Below the pieces are notes generated by a model. It saw only the letters and a list, made by a program, of their open reading frames with translations. It was not told the origin of the DNA and did no database searches. From NCBI GenBank assembly GCA_025751475.1, contig JAOWLD010000002.1, forward strand, positions 310,001 through 374,000: a stretch of 64,000 nucleotides of DNA. Direction: 5' to 3'. The translations under genes were made by a program, and so were the position numbers. The stretch comes from Rhodobacteraceae bacterium XHP0102. GTDB lineage: Bacteria > Pseudomonadota > Alphaproteobacteria > Rhodobacterales > Rhodobacteraceae. Positions 9,451 through 19,336 of this stretch are shown here, in pieces. How positions within the stretch are numbered: position 1 is the stretch's first letter; every line of letters begins with the position of its first letter.

Positions 9451-10053
9451 TCAAATTAGCAACACTTGCGCCCCCACGCGCGTCAGATTGTACAACTCGG
9501 CGATATGCTCATTGTAGAGGCCAATGCAGCCATTTGAGGAGCGCCGACCAATCTTGCGCGTGTCATGCGTGCCGTGGATGCGATAATACTGCCACGAGAG
9601 GTGCAATGCATGGGTTCCCAGTGGGTTATCGGGGCCAGGTGGCACGTAATCGGGCCACTCAGGATTGCGCCTTTTCATTGCGGGTGTGGGACTCCAATCG
9701 GGGCCTTCCACGCGGCGCACCACTTCGGTTCGGCCACGCCGCGTCAGATCCTCGCTCATTGGGACAGAGGTGGGATAGAGCCGATAGATGGATTGATCTT
9801 CACTCCAGAAATGCAAGGCTCGCGAGGTCAGATCGACCAAGATTGCCCCATTGCGCGTGTTGGTGAAATAAGGCCGCCAGTCCAAGCTGCGGAAGCTGGA
9901 TATATTGCGCGGCACTGCGCCTGATATTTCCGCCTCAATTTCGGTGCTGTTTTGTAGGGTCTGCGCCTCAACCTTGGGGGCAAAGCTAAGCGCGCTTGCC
10001 CCAAGACCCGCCAGAAACGGGCGTCTGCCGATTTTTCGCGCGTGTGACATCAT
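9451..10053 (-). CDS. L,D-transpeptidase (YkuD family), exported
   Basis: Cross-links peptidoglycan stems or anchors proteins to them using a catalytic Cys. The 200-residue protein starts with a twin-arginine-like leader (GRRPFLAGLGASAL). The YkuD active site is seen as HGTHDTRKIG, then SSNGCIGLYN, with the nucleophile Cys near residue 175. The residue after CI is Gly where most family members have Arg, a variation I note but cannot interpret. It is divergent from the CAP lipoprotein gene. Confidence 0.85.
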   Translation of the reverse strand: MMSHARKIGRRPFLAGLGASALSFAPKVEAQTLQNSTEIEAEISGAVPRNISSFRSLDWRPYFTNTRNGAILVDLTSRALHFWSEDQSIYRLYPTSVPMSEDLTRRGRTEVVRRVEGPDWSPTPAMKRRNPEWPDYVPPGPDNPLGTHALHLSWQYYRIHGTHDTRKIGRRSSNGCIGLYNEHIAELYNLTRVGAQVLLI

Positions 10054-10200
10054 GCTCTTCCTCTTGCGAAGGTATTAATATTTAATTTAGGTATGTTTTA
10101 ACTGCATTTTTGCAATTTTACAATTTCAAGATTGCCTAAGCTTGACCGTGCTTGACCGTGTTCAGCTTGTTGCCATCTTTGAAAATTAAAGGGTTCAGAT

Positions 10201-10731
10201 GTGAAACGGGCGGTTCTCTATTTGGTGCTGGTTCTGGGTTTGGCAGGTTGTCAATTGTCGACCCCAGCGCGCCCTGATCCAAATGGCTTGCGCATTTATC
10301 GGTTGGATCAGGCGGATCGCTCGGAGGTTCAGTTCCGTCTTTTGGATGCGGTCAATTTGCTGCGCGTGACCGCGCAAGCCCCTGCTTTGACGCTGGACAG
10401 TGGTCTGATTGCGGCGGCCTCGACCCATGCGCGGGATATGGCGGTGCAGAATCGGCCATGGCATTTTGGCTCGGATGGGTCATCGCCGATAGATCGCGCG
10501 CGCCGCGCTGGATACCGCGGGGCGGTTTTGGGCGAGAATATTTCCGAGACCTATGAAAGTGAACTCGAAACCCTGCGCGCTTGGATGGCACAGCCAGACA
10601 CACGCGCCGTGATCCTTGATCCAAACGGCCGTGAGTTGGGCCTTGGCTATTTCCAAGAAGAACAGGGCAAGATTTGGTGGGTGTTGATGGTGGGCGATAG
10701 CCGTCAAGCAGCCATCGGTCCGCGCGGGTAA
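10201..10731 (+). CDS. CAP-domain (SCP/PR1-like) lipoprotein
   Basis: Signal peptide with lipobox LAGC (Cys about residue 17), so the protein is membrane-anchored and periplasmic. The mature part is a CAP domain: NLLR, STHARDMAVQNRPWHFGSDG with a metal-type His, and GENIS. Bacterial CAP proteins are often tied to the cell envelope, but their activity is usually unknown. The start is GTG 10201, because the overlapping ATG leads to an immediate stop. It lies between two L,D-transpeptidase genes. A tandem decamer (CTTGACCGTG twice, 10141-10160) lies in its promoter region. Confidence 0.8.
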   Translation: MKRAVLYLVLVLGLAGCQLSTPARPDPNGLRIYRLDQADRSEVQFRLLDAVNLLRVTAQAPALTLDSGLIAAASTHARDMAVQNRPWHFGSDGSSPIDRARRAGYRGAVLGENISETYESELETLRAWMAQPDTRAVILDPNGRELGLGYFQEEQGKIWWVLMVGDSRQAAIGPRG

Positions 10732-11226
10732 TCAGGGATATATGTCAATCGGTGTGCGCATCCGAACCATGGAATAGATTTCGCGCATTTCCGCATTTGT
10801 CACGGCAATGCAGCCCGCCGTCCAATCGGATTGGAAGGCATTTCTAAACGGGGTTCCGTGGATGAAAATATCCCCACCTGGTGATTTTCCACGGGCGCGC
10901 GCAAAGGCCCGATCCTGTGTATTGGGGTAGCTGATCCCAATGGATAGGTAAAAGGCCGAATTGGGATTGCGGCGGTCGATGTAATAGCGCCCCTCAGGGG
11001 TGCGGCCATCCCCCTCGAATTGTTTGTGACCCTCGGGCGCAAAGCCCAATTCAATGTCATAGCTGCGCAGCACCGCATCTTGATGCATCAACGCCATTTG
11101 GCGTGCGCCCTTATCCACCACAATGCGCGTGACCTCTGGTCCAGTGTAGGTTGGAACGGATTTTGATACGCAGCCGCTGAGTGCTGCCGCAAAAGCCAAC
11201 AGAAGGAAACCGCGAAGACCAATCAT
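10732..11226 (-). CDS. L,D-transpeptidase (YafK-like), lipoprotein
   Basis: A 164-residue protein with a lipobox (LSGC, about residue 19), starting at ATG 11226. The open frame extends 26 codons upstream, but the signal peptide fixes this start. The YkuD active site appears as IFIHGTPF and SDWTAGCIAVTN, with the nucleophile Cys in the second. The WTAGCIA version is typical of the YafK/DpaA-like subgroup, some members of which cut rather than make cross-links; the activity here is open. Its stop abuts that of the CAP gene. Confidence 0.85.
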   Translation of the reverse strand: MIGLRGFLLLAFAAALSGCVSKSVPTYTGPEVTRIVVDKGARQMALMHQDAVLRSYDIELGFAPEGHKQFEGDGRTPEGRYYIDRRNPNSAFYLSIGISYPNTQDRAFARARGKSPGGDIFIHGTPFRNAFQSDWTAGCIAVTNAEMREIYSMVRMRTPIDIYP

Positions 11227-11300
11227 GACGCGCCCGAAAATAATGACCTGCTCACGGCCGCAGCGATACTTCAGTTTATGTGACCGCAAAACAAAAATCT

Positions 11301-12158
11301 TCACCCCTCTTGCGCCAAGATTGCCGCGAGGCCCGATTTATAATCAGGATAGGCCCATGTCAGGCCAAGCTCCTGCTTGATGCGCGCATTGCTGACGCGC
11401 TTGTTTTCCGAATAAAAACTCGCGGCCATAGGGCCAAGATCGGCTTGATCAAAGGCGATTGCGGGCGGGAGGGGGGCACCTAAAAGGGCCGCTGCATGGG
11501 CGATCACATCTTCGGGAGGTGCGGGGCAATCGTCACAGATATTGTAAATCGCGCCCGCTTGGGGCGCCCTCATAGAGGCCTCGAGCGCCCGTGCGATATC
11601 GGTCACATGAATCCGCGAAAAAACCTGACCGTCTTTAATGATACGCCGCGCGGTGCCATTGCGAATTTTCTCAAACGGCCCCCGAAAGGGTCCGTAAATC
11701 CCCGCCAAGCGAAAGATATGCAAGGCAGCAGCGGTTTTCTGCGCAAGCGCTGTCCATTCTGCCTCGGCGGCGACACGGGCTTGGCCGCGCGCGGTGGTGG
11801 GGTTGAGGGCATCTGCCTCGCTCACCCAATCGCCGCCCCGATCCCCATACACACCAGTGGTGGAAAGATAACCCACCCAAGTTTTCTGCGCCAAGCAGGA
11901 GTCAAGCGCCTTTCCCCAAGTGCGTAGGACGGGGTCCTGCCCCCCATCGGGTGCAATCGAGCTGAGGATATGGCTGGCCCTTTTGATATCATTGGATAAA
12001 TCATCCTGCCCCCAAATCCGTGCGCTTATGCCCCGTGCGGCCATCGCCTTTGCTTTATCCGCGCTGCGGGTCGTGGCGATAATTTGCCATCCCTTGGGCA
12101 AAAGCAGCGGTTCAAGCGCCGCAGCACTATAACCATGGCCGAAGGATAGAAGGATCAT
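11301..12158 (-). CDS. NAD(P)-binding epimerase/SDR-type protein (YeeZ-like)
   Basis: A 285-residue Rossmann-fold protein. The N-terminus [15 protein letters not shown] carries a modified GxGxxG, and [13 protein letters not shown] plus [10 protein letters not shown] follow the extended-SDR plan. Its ATG overlaps the queG stop (ATGA), indicating translational coupling in the gst-queG-SDR operon. YeeZ-like proteins have no firmly known substrate. Confidence 0.75.
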   Translation of the reverse strand: MILLSFGHGYSAAALEPLLLPKGWQIIATTRSADKAKAMAARGISARIWGQDDLSNDIKRASHILSSIAPDGGQDPVLRTWGKALDSCLAQKTWVGYLSTTGVYGDRGGDWVSEADALNPTTARGQARVAAEAEWTALAQKTAAALHIFRLAGIYGPFRGPFEKIRNGTARRIIKDGQVFSRIHVTDIARALEASMRAPQAGAIYNICDDCPAPPEDVIAHAAALLGAPLPPAIAFDQADLGPMAASFYSENKRVSNARIKQELGLTWAYPDYKSGLAAILAQEG

Positions 12159-13189
12159 TTTATCTGCTCCAATGCCCATTTGGCAGCATCCGCAACAGTT
12201 GCATCAGGATCATCCACCAATGCACGGGCCTGTTCAATCAATTTCGCATCGCCGCTGTTGCCAATGGCATAGAGCACATTGCGCACAAAGCGGTCGCGGC
12301 CAATACGCTTGATCGGTGATCCTGAAAATTTTGTCCGAAACTGCGTATCGTCAAGCGTGACCAATTCCCCAAGATTCGGGGCGCGCAAATCATCGCGCCC
12401 CGCATAGCGAATGTCTGAAGCTGATTTGGCGAATTTATTCCAAGGGCAAATGGCCAAGCAATCGTCACAGCCGTAGATCCGATTGCCCAGTGCGGGGCGC
12501 AACGCGGGCTCAATCGGCCCTTTATGCTCGATGGTCAAATAGGAGATGCAGCGCCGCGCATCGAGTTGATATGGGGCAGGAAACGCCTGTGTGGGGCATA
12601 TATCGAGACAGGCGGTGCAAGTGCCACAATGACTGACCTCTGCACTGTCTGGTTCCAGATCAAGGGTTGTGAAGATTGCGCCCAAGAAAAAGAAATTGCC
12701 CAAATCCCGCGCCAAGAGATTGGTGTGTTTGCCTTGCCAGCCCAGACCTGCGGCTTGTGCCAAGGGCTTCTCCATGACGGGGGCTGTGTCGACAAAAACT
12801 TTGATTTGGTCGGTGGGACCGCCGTGATCCAGCATCCAACGCCCCAGACGTTTGAGCCGCTTTTTCACCACATCATGATAGTCTTTGTTTTGCGCATAGA
12901 CCGAGATTGCAGCGCGGTCGCGCTGCTGCAACACCGCCAAAGGGTCTTCTTCGGGCGTGTAGAGATCAGCCAGCATAATAACGGACCTTGCCTCGGGCCA
13001 AAGCGCGCTTGGATCGGCGCGCCAGTCGATGCGTTCCTCCAGCCAGCCCATTTGCCCGTGATAGCCCGCCGCCACGAAGCTCCGAAGGCGCTCACCTGCC
13101 TGTGGGATGTCAGAAGGACGGCAGATGCCGATTTTCGCAAATCCGATGGCCACAGCCTCGGCGCGGAGGGTCTCTTTTAGCGTGCTCAA
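12155..13189 (-). CDS. queG: epoxyqueuosine reductase
   Basis: Catalyses the last step of queuosine synthesis, reducing epoxyqueuosine to queuosine in tRNA, using cobalamin and two 4Fe-4S clusters. The ferredoxin-like Cys sets [15 protein letters not shown] and [13 protein letters not shown] are intact, and the C-terminus has the HEAT-like repeat seen in the family. I place the start at TTG 13189, whose bases overlap the gst stop (TTGA), giving 344 residues; the frame stays open 42 codons further upstream but that part is unlike QueG and lies inside gst. The cobalamin need agrees with the cob genes nearby. Confidence 0.9.
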   Translation of the reverse strand: MSTLKETLRAEAVAIGFAKIGICRPSDIPQAGERLRSFVAAGYHGQMGWLEERIDWRADPSALWPEARSVIMLADLYTPEEDPLAVLQQRDRAAISVYAQNKDYHDVVKKRLKRLGRWMLDHGGPTDQIKVFVDTAPVMEKPLAQAAGLGWQGKHTNLLARDLGNFFFLGAIFTTLDLEPDSAEVSHCGTCTACLDICPTQAFPAPYQLDARRCISYLTIEHKGPIEPALRPALGNRIYGCDDCLAICPWNKFAKSASDIRYAGRDDLRAPNLGELVTLDDTQFRTKFSGSPIKRIGRDRFVRNVLYAIGNSGDAKLIEQARALVDDPDATVADAAKWALEQIK

Positions 13190-13857
13190 AAGTCCAAATT
13201 CGCGTAATGGGGCGGCTGTGGAAAACCTGATATTTGATCGGCCAGAATCGACCGAAAGGCAGGGCGGGATTTCACCTTTGCATACCAGTCCTTCACCACC
13301 TCCGAGCGGTTCCAATCAACATCCGAAATGTAATCCAGACATGAAAGATGTGCCGCTGCGGTAAAATCGGCCAAGGTCATGCGGTCGCCCGCCAACCAGC
13401 GGCGGTGATCCAACAGCCATGCCATGTAATCAAGATGGAACTTGATTTGGGTGGCCCCCGTTTTCACTGCACGGCCATCGGGATAGCCTGCGCGCATAAG
13501 CTTTTTGTTGACCCGTTCGTAGACCAAGTTCTTGGTGACATCATGATGGAATTTGTCATCAAACCAAAAACACAAGCGCCGCACCTCGGCGCGGGCCTTG
13601 ATCTCATGGGGGATCAATTCGGGTTCTGGGTATTTTTCTTCGAGATATTCGCAGATCGCGTGACTTTCAGTGAAGAACACGCCGTCCATTTTCAAAACGG
13701 GCACTTTACCTGACGGGTTGCGCCGTAAATGGTCGGGGGTGGCCTCCCAATAGCGCTCCTCCACCAATTCCACTTCGATTTTCTTTTCCGCTAAAACAAG
13801 CCGCACTTTGCGACAAAAAGGGGAAAGGGCGAAATGATAAAGGCGCGGGGTGCTCAT
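13186..13857 (-). CDS. glutathione S-transferase family protein
   Basis: A 223-residue GST: thioredoxin-like N-terminal domain ([20 protein letters not shown], with CRKV after SPF, then GKVPVL and [11 protein letters not shown]) and an all-helical C-terminal domain ([16 protein letters not shown]). The CRK motif suggests a Ser/Cys-type GST. It is first in a tight operon with queG and the SDR gene. The substrate is unknown. Confidence 0.85.
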   Translation of the reverse strand: MSTPRLYHFALSPFCRKVRLVLAEKKIEVELVEERYWEATPDHLRRNPSGKVPVLKMDGVFFTESHAICEYLEEKYPEPELIPHEIKARAEVRRLCFWFDDKFHHDVTKNLVYERVNKKLMRAGYPDGRAVKTGATQIKFHLDYMAWLLDHRRWLAGDRMTLADFTAAAHLSCLDYISDVDWNRSEVVKDWYAKVKSRPAFRSILADQISGFPQPPHYANLDF

Positions 13858-13918
13858 TGTTAATCTTGCTCTTTTACGGAAGCCTTAGGCGGGCTTTTGC
13901 CCTGTTCGGGGGCAGAAT

Positions 13919-14641
13919 TCAATTCGCAAAGCAATCATCGCGCCCGTCAATGGCGATGGTCGCAGCCCCATCTGCGATATTTGCCGCCCGTTCCAGTAAC
14001 CAAGGTGACGGGTTGGCCGCTGAACGGTCCTTTGGGTTTGGCAAGACCGCCGCCAAACGCGCGGCTTGCGCCATGGACAGATCGGCTGCGGAAACACCGA
14101 AATAATAGACGGCCGCCGCCTCGGCACCAAAAACGCCCTCATCGAATTCCGCGATGTTGAGGTAGACCTCTAAGATACGACTTTTGGGCCAGACGAGTTC
14201 GACCAAAGGTGTCAGGGTTGCTTCTATTGCTTTGCGTCCCCAATTGCGCCCATGCCATAGAAAGGCGTTCTTTACGGTCTGTTGACTGAGAGTTGAAGCG
14301 CCTCGCAGCGCCCCATCGGAAATCGCGTCCCGAATGGCCCCCATGTCAAAACCCCAATGGGTGCAGAAATTCGCATCCTCCGCCGCGACCACGGCACGCT
14401 GAAGATTGGGGGAAATTTGATCCAAAGGGATCCAAACCCGTTCGACACCGCCCAGACGCCGCGCTTCGCTCATCATATAGGCTGTCGTTGGGACAGGAAG
14501 AAACCGATAGGCGAGCACCCAAAGCACCACGACACCCACACATATCATCGCCCCACGCGACAAAAGCCAAACAAGCCTTTGACGCAGGGTCATGCGTCCA
14601 CGCAGAGCGCGGTCAGGTTTCTTGTGGGATCTGCGGGCCAA
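13919..14641 (-). CDS. mtgA: monofunctional biosynthetic peptidoglycan transglycosylase
   Basis: Polymerises lipid II into glycan strands at the inner membrane. The 240-residue protein has one N-terminal membrane helix (about residues 28-48) followed by a GT51 domain with the catalytic Glu in AAEDANFCTHWG, then GASTLSQQTVKNAFL, KRKxxE-like GRKAIEATLTPLVE and the ILEVYLNIAEFDEGVFG box. The start used is TTG 14641; ATG 14593 is an alternative that would still keep the membrane helix. Confidence 0.92.
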   Translation of the reverse strand: MARRSHKKPDRALRGRMTLRQRLVWLLSRGAMICVGVVVLWVLAYRFLPVPTTAYMMSEARRLGGVERVWIPLDQISPNLQRAVVAAEDANFCTHWGFDMGAIRDAISDGALRGASTLSQQTVKNAFLWHGRNWGRKAIEATLTPLVELVWPKSRILEVYLNIAEFDEGVFGAEAAAVYYFGVSAADLSMAQAARLAAVLPNPKDRSAANPSPWLLERAANIADGAATIAIDGRDDCFAN

Positions 14642-14723
14642 TCTTTATGCTCTGCCAATGGTGTGTCAGAGGCAAATTACGCGGATCAGCCCGTGAGGTA
14701 AAACCTTTTTCGCCGAAGCGGTC

Positions 14724-14912
14724 TTAGCAAGATTTGCAGGTCTTGAAGCCCAAAATCGAATAGACGGGGCAATTTCCGACCAATCCCGTCACAAGCGGCA
14801 CGAGGCCAAGCCAACCCCAAGCGGTTTGTGGGCCAACAAAAACGATGGCAATCAATGCGACGCCCAAGATTACGCGAAGCGCACGGTCAATCGTCCCAGC
14901 ATTGCGTGTCAT
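14724..14912 (-). CDS. DUF2892 inner-membrane protein (YgaP-like membrane part)
   Basis: A 62-residue protein with the pattern NAGTIDRALRVILG, two membrane segments (about 12-27 and 30-48) and the conserved GNCPVYSILGFKTC ending. This matches DUF2892, found free-standing or fused to rhodanese domains. Function unknown. AAAGGA precedes the ATG. Confidence 0.85.
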   Translation of the reverse strand: MTRNAGTIDRALRVILGVALIAIVFVGPQTAWGWLGLVPLVTGLVGNCPVYSILGFKTCKSC

Positions 14913-15044
14913 GTCAGTATCCTTTCTTGATCTGATGAATCATCATCGCGGCTTTTGGCCAGACTGTCTGTGACCATGTCACATCCTGCCGTGCGCGCGG
15001 GGCTTCGCTTGACTTGGACTGCGAATTCAGGCCATGCCGCTCAT

Positions 15045-15422
15045 ATGAGTGACGCGAAGAAATCAAACCCAAATCAGGATGCCGCCGCCAAACCAAAGCG
15101 GGCGCAGGATGTATATATGCTTGTGGTCGAGTTGGGCCGCCGCACGGGTGATGGCCTTCCCAAAGGGGCCACGGGAGCGGGGCTTTTGTGCTACGCCTCA
15201 GGCGTGGACGAGGCCGAAGCGGTGCGCGAGACGGTGGCTGTTCTGAAAACGGCGGATATGAACCCGTTGGAGGTCACGGGCTATGGCACAATGTCAGAGC
15301 GCGAGGCCCAAGGGCTTGAGATTGACGAAGAAGAGCGCGCCTTGATGCTGCGCGCTTTGGAGGAAAATTCGGTCATTGTCGCGCAAATGACCCCCTATTT
15401 TGCGGAGGATGACGCGACATGA
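15045..15422 (+). CDS. conserved protein coupled to cobO, function unknown
   Basis: A 125-residue soluble protein with a Lys/Asn/Gln-rich N-terminus, a core (DVYMLVVELGRRTGDGLP...CYASGVDEAEAVRETVAVLK) and an acidic Glu-rich end. Its stop overlaps the cobO start (ATGA), so it is the first gene of a cobO-cobQ operon and probably co-translated with cobO. I recognise no named family. No cobalamin riboswitch is visible upstream. Confidence 0.7.
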   Translation: MSDAKKSNPNQDAAAKPKRAQDVYMLVVELGRRTGDGLPKGATGAGLLCYASGVDEAEAVRETVAVLKTADMNPLEVTGYGTMSEREAQGLEIDEEERALMLRALEENSVIVAQMTPYFAEDDAT

Positions 15423-16039
15423 GCGAGGATGACCTTAACGCCCGCCACAAGGCAAAGATGCAAAAGATCAAAGCCGCGCGGGATCGGATGATGGCCGAGA
15501 AGAAGCGCGACAAGAAAGGCCTAGTGATTGTCCATACAGGCAATGGCAAAGGCAAAAGCTCGTCCGCTTTTGGGATGATTATGCGTTGTATTGCGCATGG
15601 AATGCCCTGCGGTGTGGTGCAATTCATCAAAGGCACATGGGTCACGGGCGAAAAGGAATTCCTGCGCAAGCATTTCGCGGATGAATGTAAATTTGTGGTA
15701 TCAGGCGAAGGCTTTACGTGGGACACGCAAGACCGTGAGCGCGATATAGCGGCTGCGCGCGCAGGTTGGGAAGAAGCCAAGGCGATGATCAAAGACCCGA
15801 ATATGGCTTTGGTCGTTCTCGATGAGATCAATATCGCATTGCGCTATGACTACCTGCCGATTTTGGAGGTGGTCGAGTTTCTGGTCACGGAAAAGCCAGA
15901 AATGACCCATGTTGTGCTGACAGGGCGCAATGCAAAGCCCGAATTGATTGAAATCGCTGATCTTGTGACCGAGATGACGGAGGTGAAACATCCGTTCCGC
16001 GCGCAAGGGATTGTCGCGCAAAAAGGCGTGGAGTTCTAA
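15419..16039 (+). CDS. cobO: cob(I)yrinic acid a,c-diamide adenosyltransferase
   Basis: Transfers the adenosyl group of ATP to the cobalt of corrinoids, a step of the aerobic cobalamin pathway. The 206-residue protein has the CobA/CobO P-loop GNGKGKSS (residues 41-48), the lid region RCIAHGMPCGVVQFIKG, and VVLDEINIALRYDYL (Walker-B-like). It is tightly linked to cobQ, 6 bases downstream. Confidence 0.93.
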   Translation: MSEDDLNARHKAKMQKIKAARDRMMAEKKRDKKGLVIVHTGNGKGKSSSAFGMIMRCIAHGMPCGVVQFIKGTWVTGEKEFLRKHFADECKFVVSGEGFTWDTQDRERDIAAARAGWEEAKAMIKDPNMALVVLDEINIALRYDYLPILEVVEFLVTEKPEMTHVVLTGRNAKPELIEIADLVTEMTEVKHPFRAQGIVAQKGVEF

Positions 16040-16045
16040 GGTCTC

Positions 16046-17494
16046 ATGCCCGCTGTCATGATCCAAGGCACGGGGTCGAATGTGGGCAAATCCTTATTGG
16101 TTGCGGGATTGTGCCGTGCTGCGCGCAAGCGCGGGATCAAGGTGGCCCCGTTCAAGCCACAAAATATGTCCAATAATGCAGCCGTTTGCCCCGAGGGGGG
16201 CGAAATTGGCCGCGCGCAAGCCATGCAGGCCATGGCCGCAGGGCTTGCGCCAAATTGTGATATGAATCCCGTTTTGATCAAACCCGAAAGTGCGACAGGG
16301 GCGCAAATTGTGGTCCAAGGCGCGCGGCTGACTCGTGCCGAAGCAGGGGATTATCAGGGATTGAAGCCACGGCTTTTGGCTGCGGTGCAAGACAGTTTCG
16401 CGCGCTTGTCTGCGGCGCATGATCTCGTGATTGTCGAAGGGGCGGGCAGCCCAGCCGAGGTCAATTTGCGCAAGGGCGATATTGCCAATATGGGCTTTGC
16501 CTGCGCCGAAAACATCCCTGTGATCCTCGCGGGTGATATTGATCGCGGTGGGGTGATTGCGCAGATTGTTGGCACGAAAGCCGTTTTGGATGATCAAGAT
16601 CGTGGGCAAATTGCAGGGTTCTTGATCAATCGGTTTCGGGGGGATCCACGGCTTTTTGATGATGGCTATCGCTATATCACCGAACAAACAGGCTGGCGCG
16701 GGTTTGGCGTGGTTCCGTGGTTTGACGATGCGTGGAAGTTGCCCGCCGAGGACGGTGTCGATTTGGGAAAAACCCCAACCCAAAAAGGGGCCTATCATGT
16801 GGCGGTTTTGGCCTTTCCGCGTATTTCAAATTTCGATGATCTTGATCCGATTGCCCAAGACCCGAACCTGCGGCTGACTTGGGTTGAGGCGGGTCGCGTG
16901 ATCCCTGCGGATGCGGATTTGGTGATCTTGCCTGGGTCCAAAAGCACGCAGGCAGATTTGGAATTCTTGCGTGCGCAGGGCTGGGACATCGATCTTGCCG
17001 CCCATCATCGGCGGGGCGGTGTGATTCTGGGCCTCTGCGGTGGCTATCAGATGCTCGGCCGTATCATTCGGGACCCTGAGGGTTTCGATGGTGCGGCAGG
17101 TGGGATTGCAGGGCTTGGCCTTCTGGATGTCGAGACGGTGATGCGCCCAGAAAAACGCCTTCGCGTGAGCCACGCCACCCATATAGCGAGCGGGCAGCCG
17201 ATTACGGGCTATGAAATCCATATGGGCGAGACCATTGGCCCCGATTGCGCGCGCCCGTTTGCAAATATCGCGGGACAGGATGATGGCGCGATCCGTGCCG
17301 ATGGTCGCGTGATGGGCAGTTATCTGCACGGCTTGTTTCAAGAGGATGCCTTTCGCCGCGCCTTCTTTGCAGGGCTTGGCGCAACGGCCAGCGCGGGCAA
17401 TTACAGCGCCACGGTGGATCAGGTCTTGAGCGATCTGGCCATTCATTTAGAGACGCATTTGGACATTGATGCTCTCTTCGCGCTTGCCCGTTAG
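16046..17494 (+). CDS. cobQ: cobyric acid synthase
   Basis: Amidates side chains b, d, e and g of adenosylcobyrinic acid diamide using glutamine and ATP. The N-terminal dethiobiotin-synthetase-like domain has [12 protein letters not shown] and KPQNMSNN; the C-terminal class I glutamine amidotransferase has the nucleophile C331 in [11 protein letters not shown] and the His in GSYLHGLF. At 482 residues it is the usual length. Its TAG stop overlaps the TAA stop of the convergent Hint gene by 4 bases. Confidence 0.95.
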   Translation: MPAVMIQGTGSNVGKSLLVAGLCRAARKRGIKVAPFKPQNMSNNAAVCPEGGEIGRAQAMQAMAAGLAPNCDMNPVLIKPESATGAQIVVQGARLTRAEAGDYQGLKPRLLAAVQDSFARLSAAHDLVIVEGAGSPAEVNLRKGDIANMGFACAENIPVILAGDIDRGGVIAQIVGTKAVLDDQDRGQIAGFLINRFRGDPRLFDDGYRYITEQTGWRGFGVVPWFDDAWKLPAEDGVDLGKTPTQKGAYHVAVLAFPRISNFDDLDPIAQDPNLRLTWVEAGRVIPADADLVILPGSKSTQADLEFLRAQGWDIDLAAHHRRGGVILGLCGGYQMLGRIIRDPEGFDGAAGGIAGLGLLDVETVMRPEKRLRVSHATHIASGQPITGYEIHMGETIGPDCARPFANIAGQDDGAIRADGRVMGSYLHGLFQEDAFRRAFFAGLGATASAGNYSATVDQVLSDLAIHLETHLDIDALFALAR

Positions 17495-19047
17495 GCCATC
17501 ATCGCGCGCGCCTCATAGGCGCGCAGCGGCATCCGCACCAATGCGCCATACCCCTCGCCGCAGGTGTCCTGTAACGCAGGGAACAGGCTGAACAACTCGG
17601 CGCGGATGTCATCGTCAAATTCGGGCAGAACCTGTTTTCCAGGGTAAAAGCTTTCGGTTAACAGCCCTTCTGAGATGATGATCTGGTGGCGGTCGAACAG
17701 CAGGTGGAAATATTCCACCTCGCCGCCCTCGCGGCGATAAATGGTGACACCGTTGATCAGATCTTTGGCGGCGACCAAGACCTCCTCCTCCCCGAACATC
17801 AGCTGTGCGCGAATGTCCCGCACAAGCACGCGATGCTGAGGCGATAAAACAAGCTTGCCGTGAAAGCCCAGACTGCCTTGCTCAATGACAATCGGGGCGT
17901 AATTGCCAATCGCCGCGACCTTGCGGCTTCCGATCCAGCGAATAGGCTGTGGGCCTTCATCATGTGTTTCGACCATCATACCCACTTTGAGGTCTTCGAT
18001 GGCAATGTCGCCCTCGGTCGTGCGGATTTTCGTGCCGCGGGCAAAGCAGGGCACGGTGGTGATGGTGACAAACGCGGTGTCGGTGATCCCATCCGCCGTG
18101 GTGGCGGTGTAGGAGAAGTTCCGGGTCTGGGTTTCGCCATCGGGCAGGGCAGGTGCGGTGACGGACAGCCTGCCATCGGGCAAAAGCGTGATCTGATGAC
18201 CAGAGGCCAAGGTGACAGTTTGGCCCGCGCTGATATCCGCGCCATTGATCTGTCTGACCTCCATATGCGGGCTGTCATTTGCCACAACATCGAGGATTTG
18301 CGTGCTGTTCTGTCCGATCCGCAGCGTGTCATCATGGCTATGCGCAAGGCCTTGGACACTTCCAGATGCGATGAAAATGGCGGAATCCAATGTAGGATCA
18401 CCCACATCCGTAATGCCGATTTTCAGCGTGTTGATCGCGCCGACCGTGACAGGGAAACTGACCCGCAGCGTGGCGGTGAACCCATCCATCTCGGTATTAT
18501 GCGCGCCATCGGCATTGTCGATGTAAAGTGTGCTGTTCGTGCTGTCGGAGACGGAATTGATCGAGGCCAATGTGAACACGGGCGATGTGACTTGTGTTCC
18601 ATTGACCCAAATGCCCACTTGATCGTTGAAGATCGAGCCGACAAATTCGGGGTATTCTTCGGAAGCAAAGGTGAATTGCAGCGACATCAGCGCATTGTCG
18701 GGGATAAAATCCACCTCCAATACGCTGGCATCAAAGGTGCGCCGCGCGGCAATGGCATCAAAATTGCCGTCACGCCCGCCATTGGTGATCCCCGAGGTTT
18801 CTGGCGATTGGTTGGTTGCACCCGCGCTGTTGGTCAGATCGCTGACAAAGCCAGTAGACAGAACAACGCCCGTGTCAGATGGGGTGAGCCGCGCGGATGT
18901 GCTGTCACCCCCCATCCAGATCGCGGAGGAGGCGTGATTGCCCGAATATCGCGCATCCACGATGGAGACGTCATCGTGAAAGATGGTATATGCCATCCGA
19001 AGTGCAGATGCACTTATGTTAAGCGCAAGTTCCTGTGCGCTGCCCAT
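17491..19047 (-). CDS. choice-of-anchor L / Hint domain protein
   Basis: A 518-residue protein. Residues 1 to about 240 form a choice-of-anchor L domain ([38 protein letters not shown]). A cadherin-like linker ([17 protein letters not shown]) follows, then a Hint (hedgehog/intein) domain from about residue 335 ([24 protein letters not shown]; later LSPQHRVLV and [20 protein letters not shown]). Such proteins are common in Rhodobacterales and may be exported and self-processing; there is no classical signal peptide here, which would fit type I secretion, but that is inference. Function unknown. Confidence 0.85.
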   Translation of the reverse strand: MGSAQELALNISASALRMAYTIFHDDVSIVDARYSGNHASSAIWMGGDSTSARLTPSDTGVVLSTGFVSDLTNSAGATNQSPETSGITNGGRDGNFDAIAARRTFDASVLEVDFIPDNALMSLQFTFASEEYPEFVGSIFNDQVGIWVNGTQVTSPVFTLASINSVSDSTNSTLYIDNADGAHNTEMDGFTATLRVSFPVTVGAINTLKIGITDVGDPTLDSAIFIASGSVQGLAHSHDDTLRIGQNSTQILDVVANDSPHMEVRQINGADISAGQTVTLASGHQITLLPDGRLSVTAPALPDGETQTRNFSYTATTADGITDTAFVTITTVPCFARGTKIRTTEGDIAIEDLKVGMMVETHDEGPQPIRWIGSRKVAAIGNYAPIVIEQGSLGFHGKLVLSPQHRVLVRDIRAQLMFGEEEVLVAAKDLINGVTIYRREGGEVEYFHLLFDRHQIIISEGLLTESFYPGKQVLPEFDDDIRAELFSLFPALQDTCGEGYGALVRMPLRAYEARAMMA

Positions 19048-19336
19048 ACCCCTAGCCCATGCCCCGTGCCGAGGAGTGTGTAAATGCAGCCCGCCTGATG
19101 CCCCTATGCATCAATAAATGGGTCTAATTTACGGCGGTTTGCCCGCTCGGAACTGCCTCAGCTTCTTCTTATTACGGCAAGGATATCACATCATTATCTA
19201 TAATGTTAATATATTTATGTATAATCGAGCAGATTTCTTCAGCATCTAGGGGTTTGACCGAAATATGGGTTTTCTATTTGTCTCTTGGTCAAGGGGGGCG
19301 TAACCCTGTGGCAGGATGAAAGTGGAGATATGAGAT

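Noticed and set aside
13190-13315. A longer QueG starting at 13315
   Set aside because: The extra 42 residues lie within gst, show no QueG likeness, and the TTG overlapping the gst stop gives the normal length.
14913-15044. A cobalamin riboswitch before the cobO operon
   Set aside because: No B12-box-like GCCACTG and no suitable long structured leader; the gap is only 132 bases.
17860-19083. A 407-codon open frame antisense to the Hint gene
   Set aside because: The opposite strand encodes a recognisable two-domain protein; the antisense product is rich in Arg, His and Cys with no family likeness, as expected from GC-rich shadow frames.
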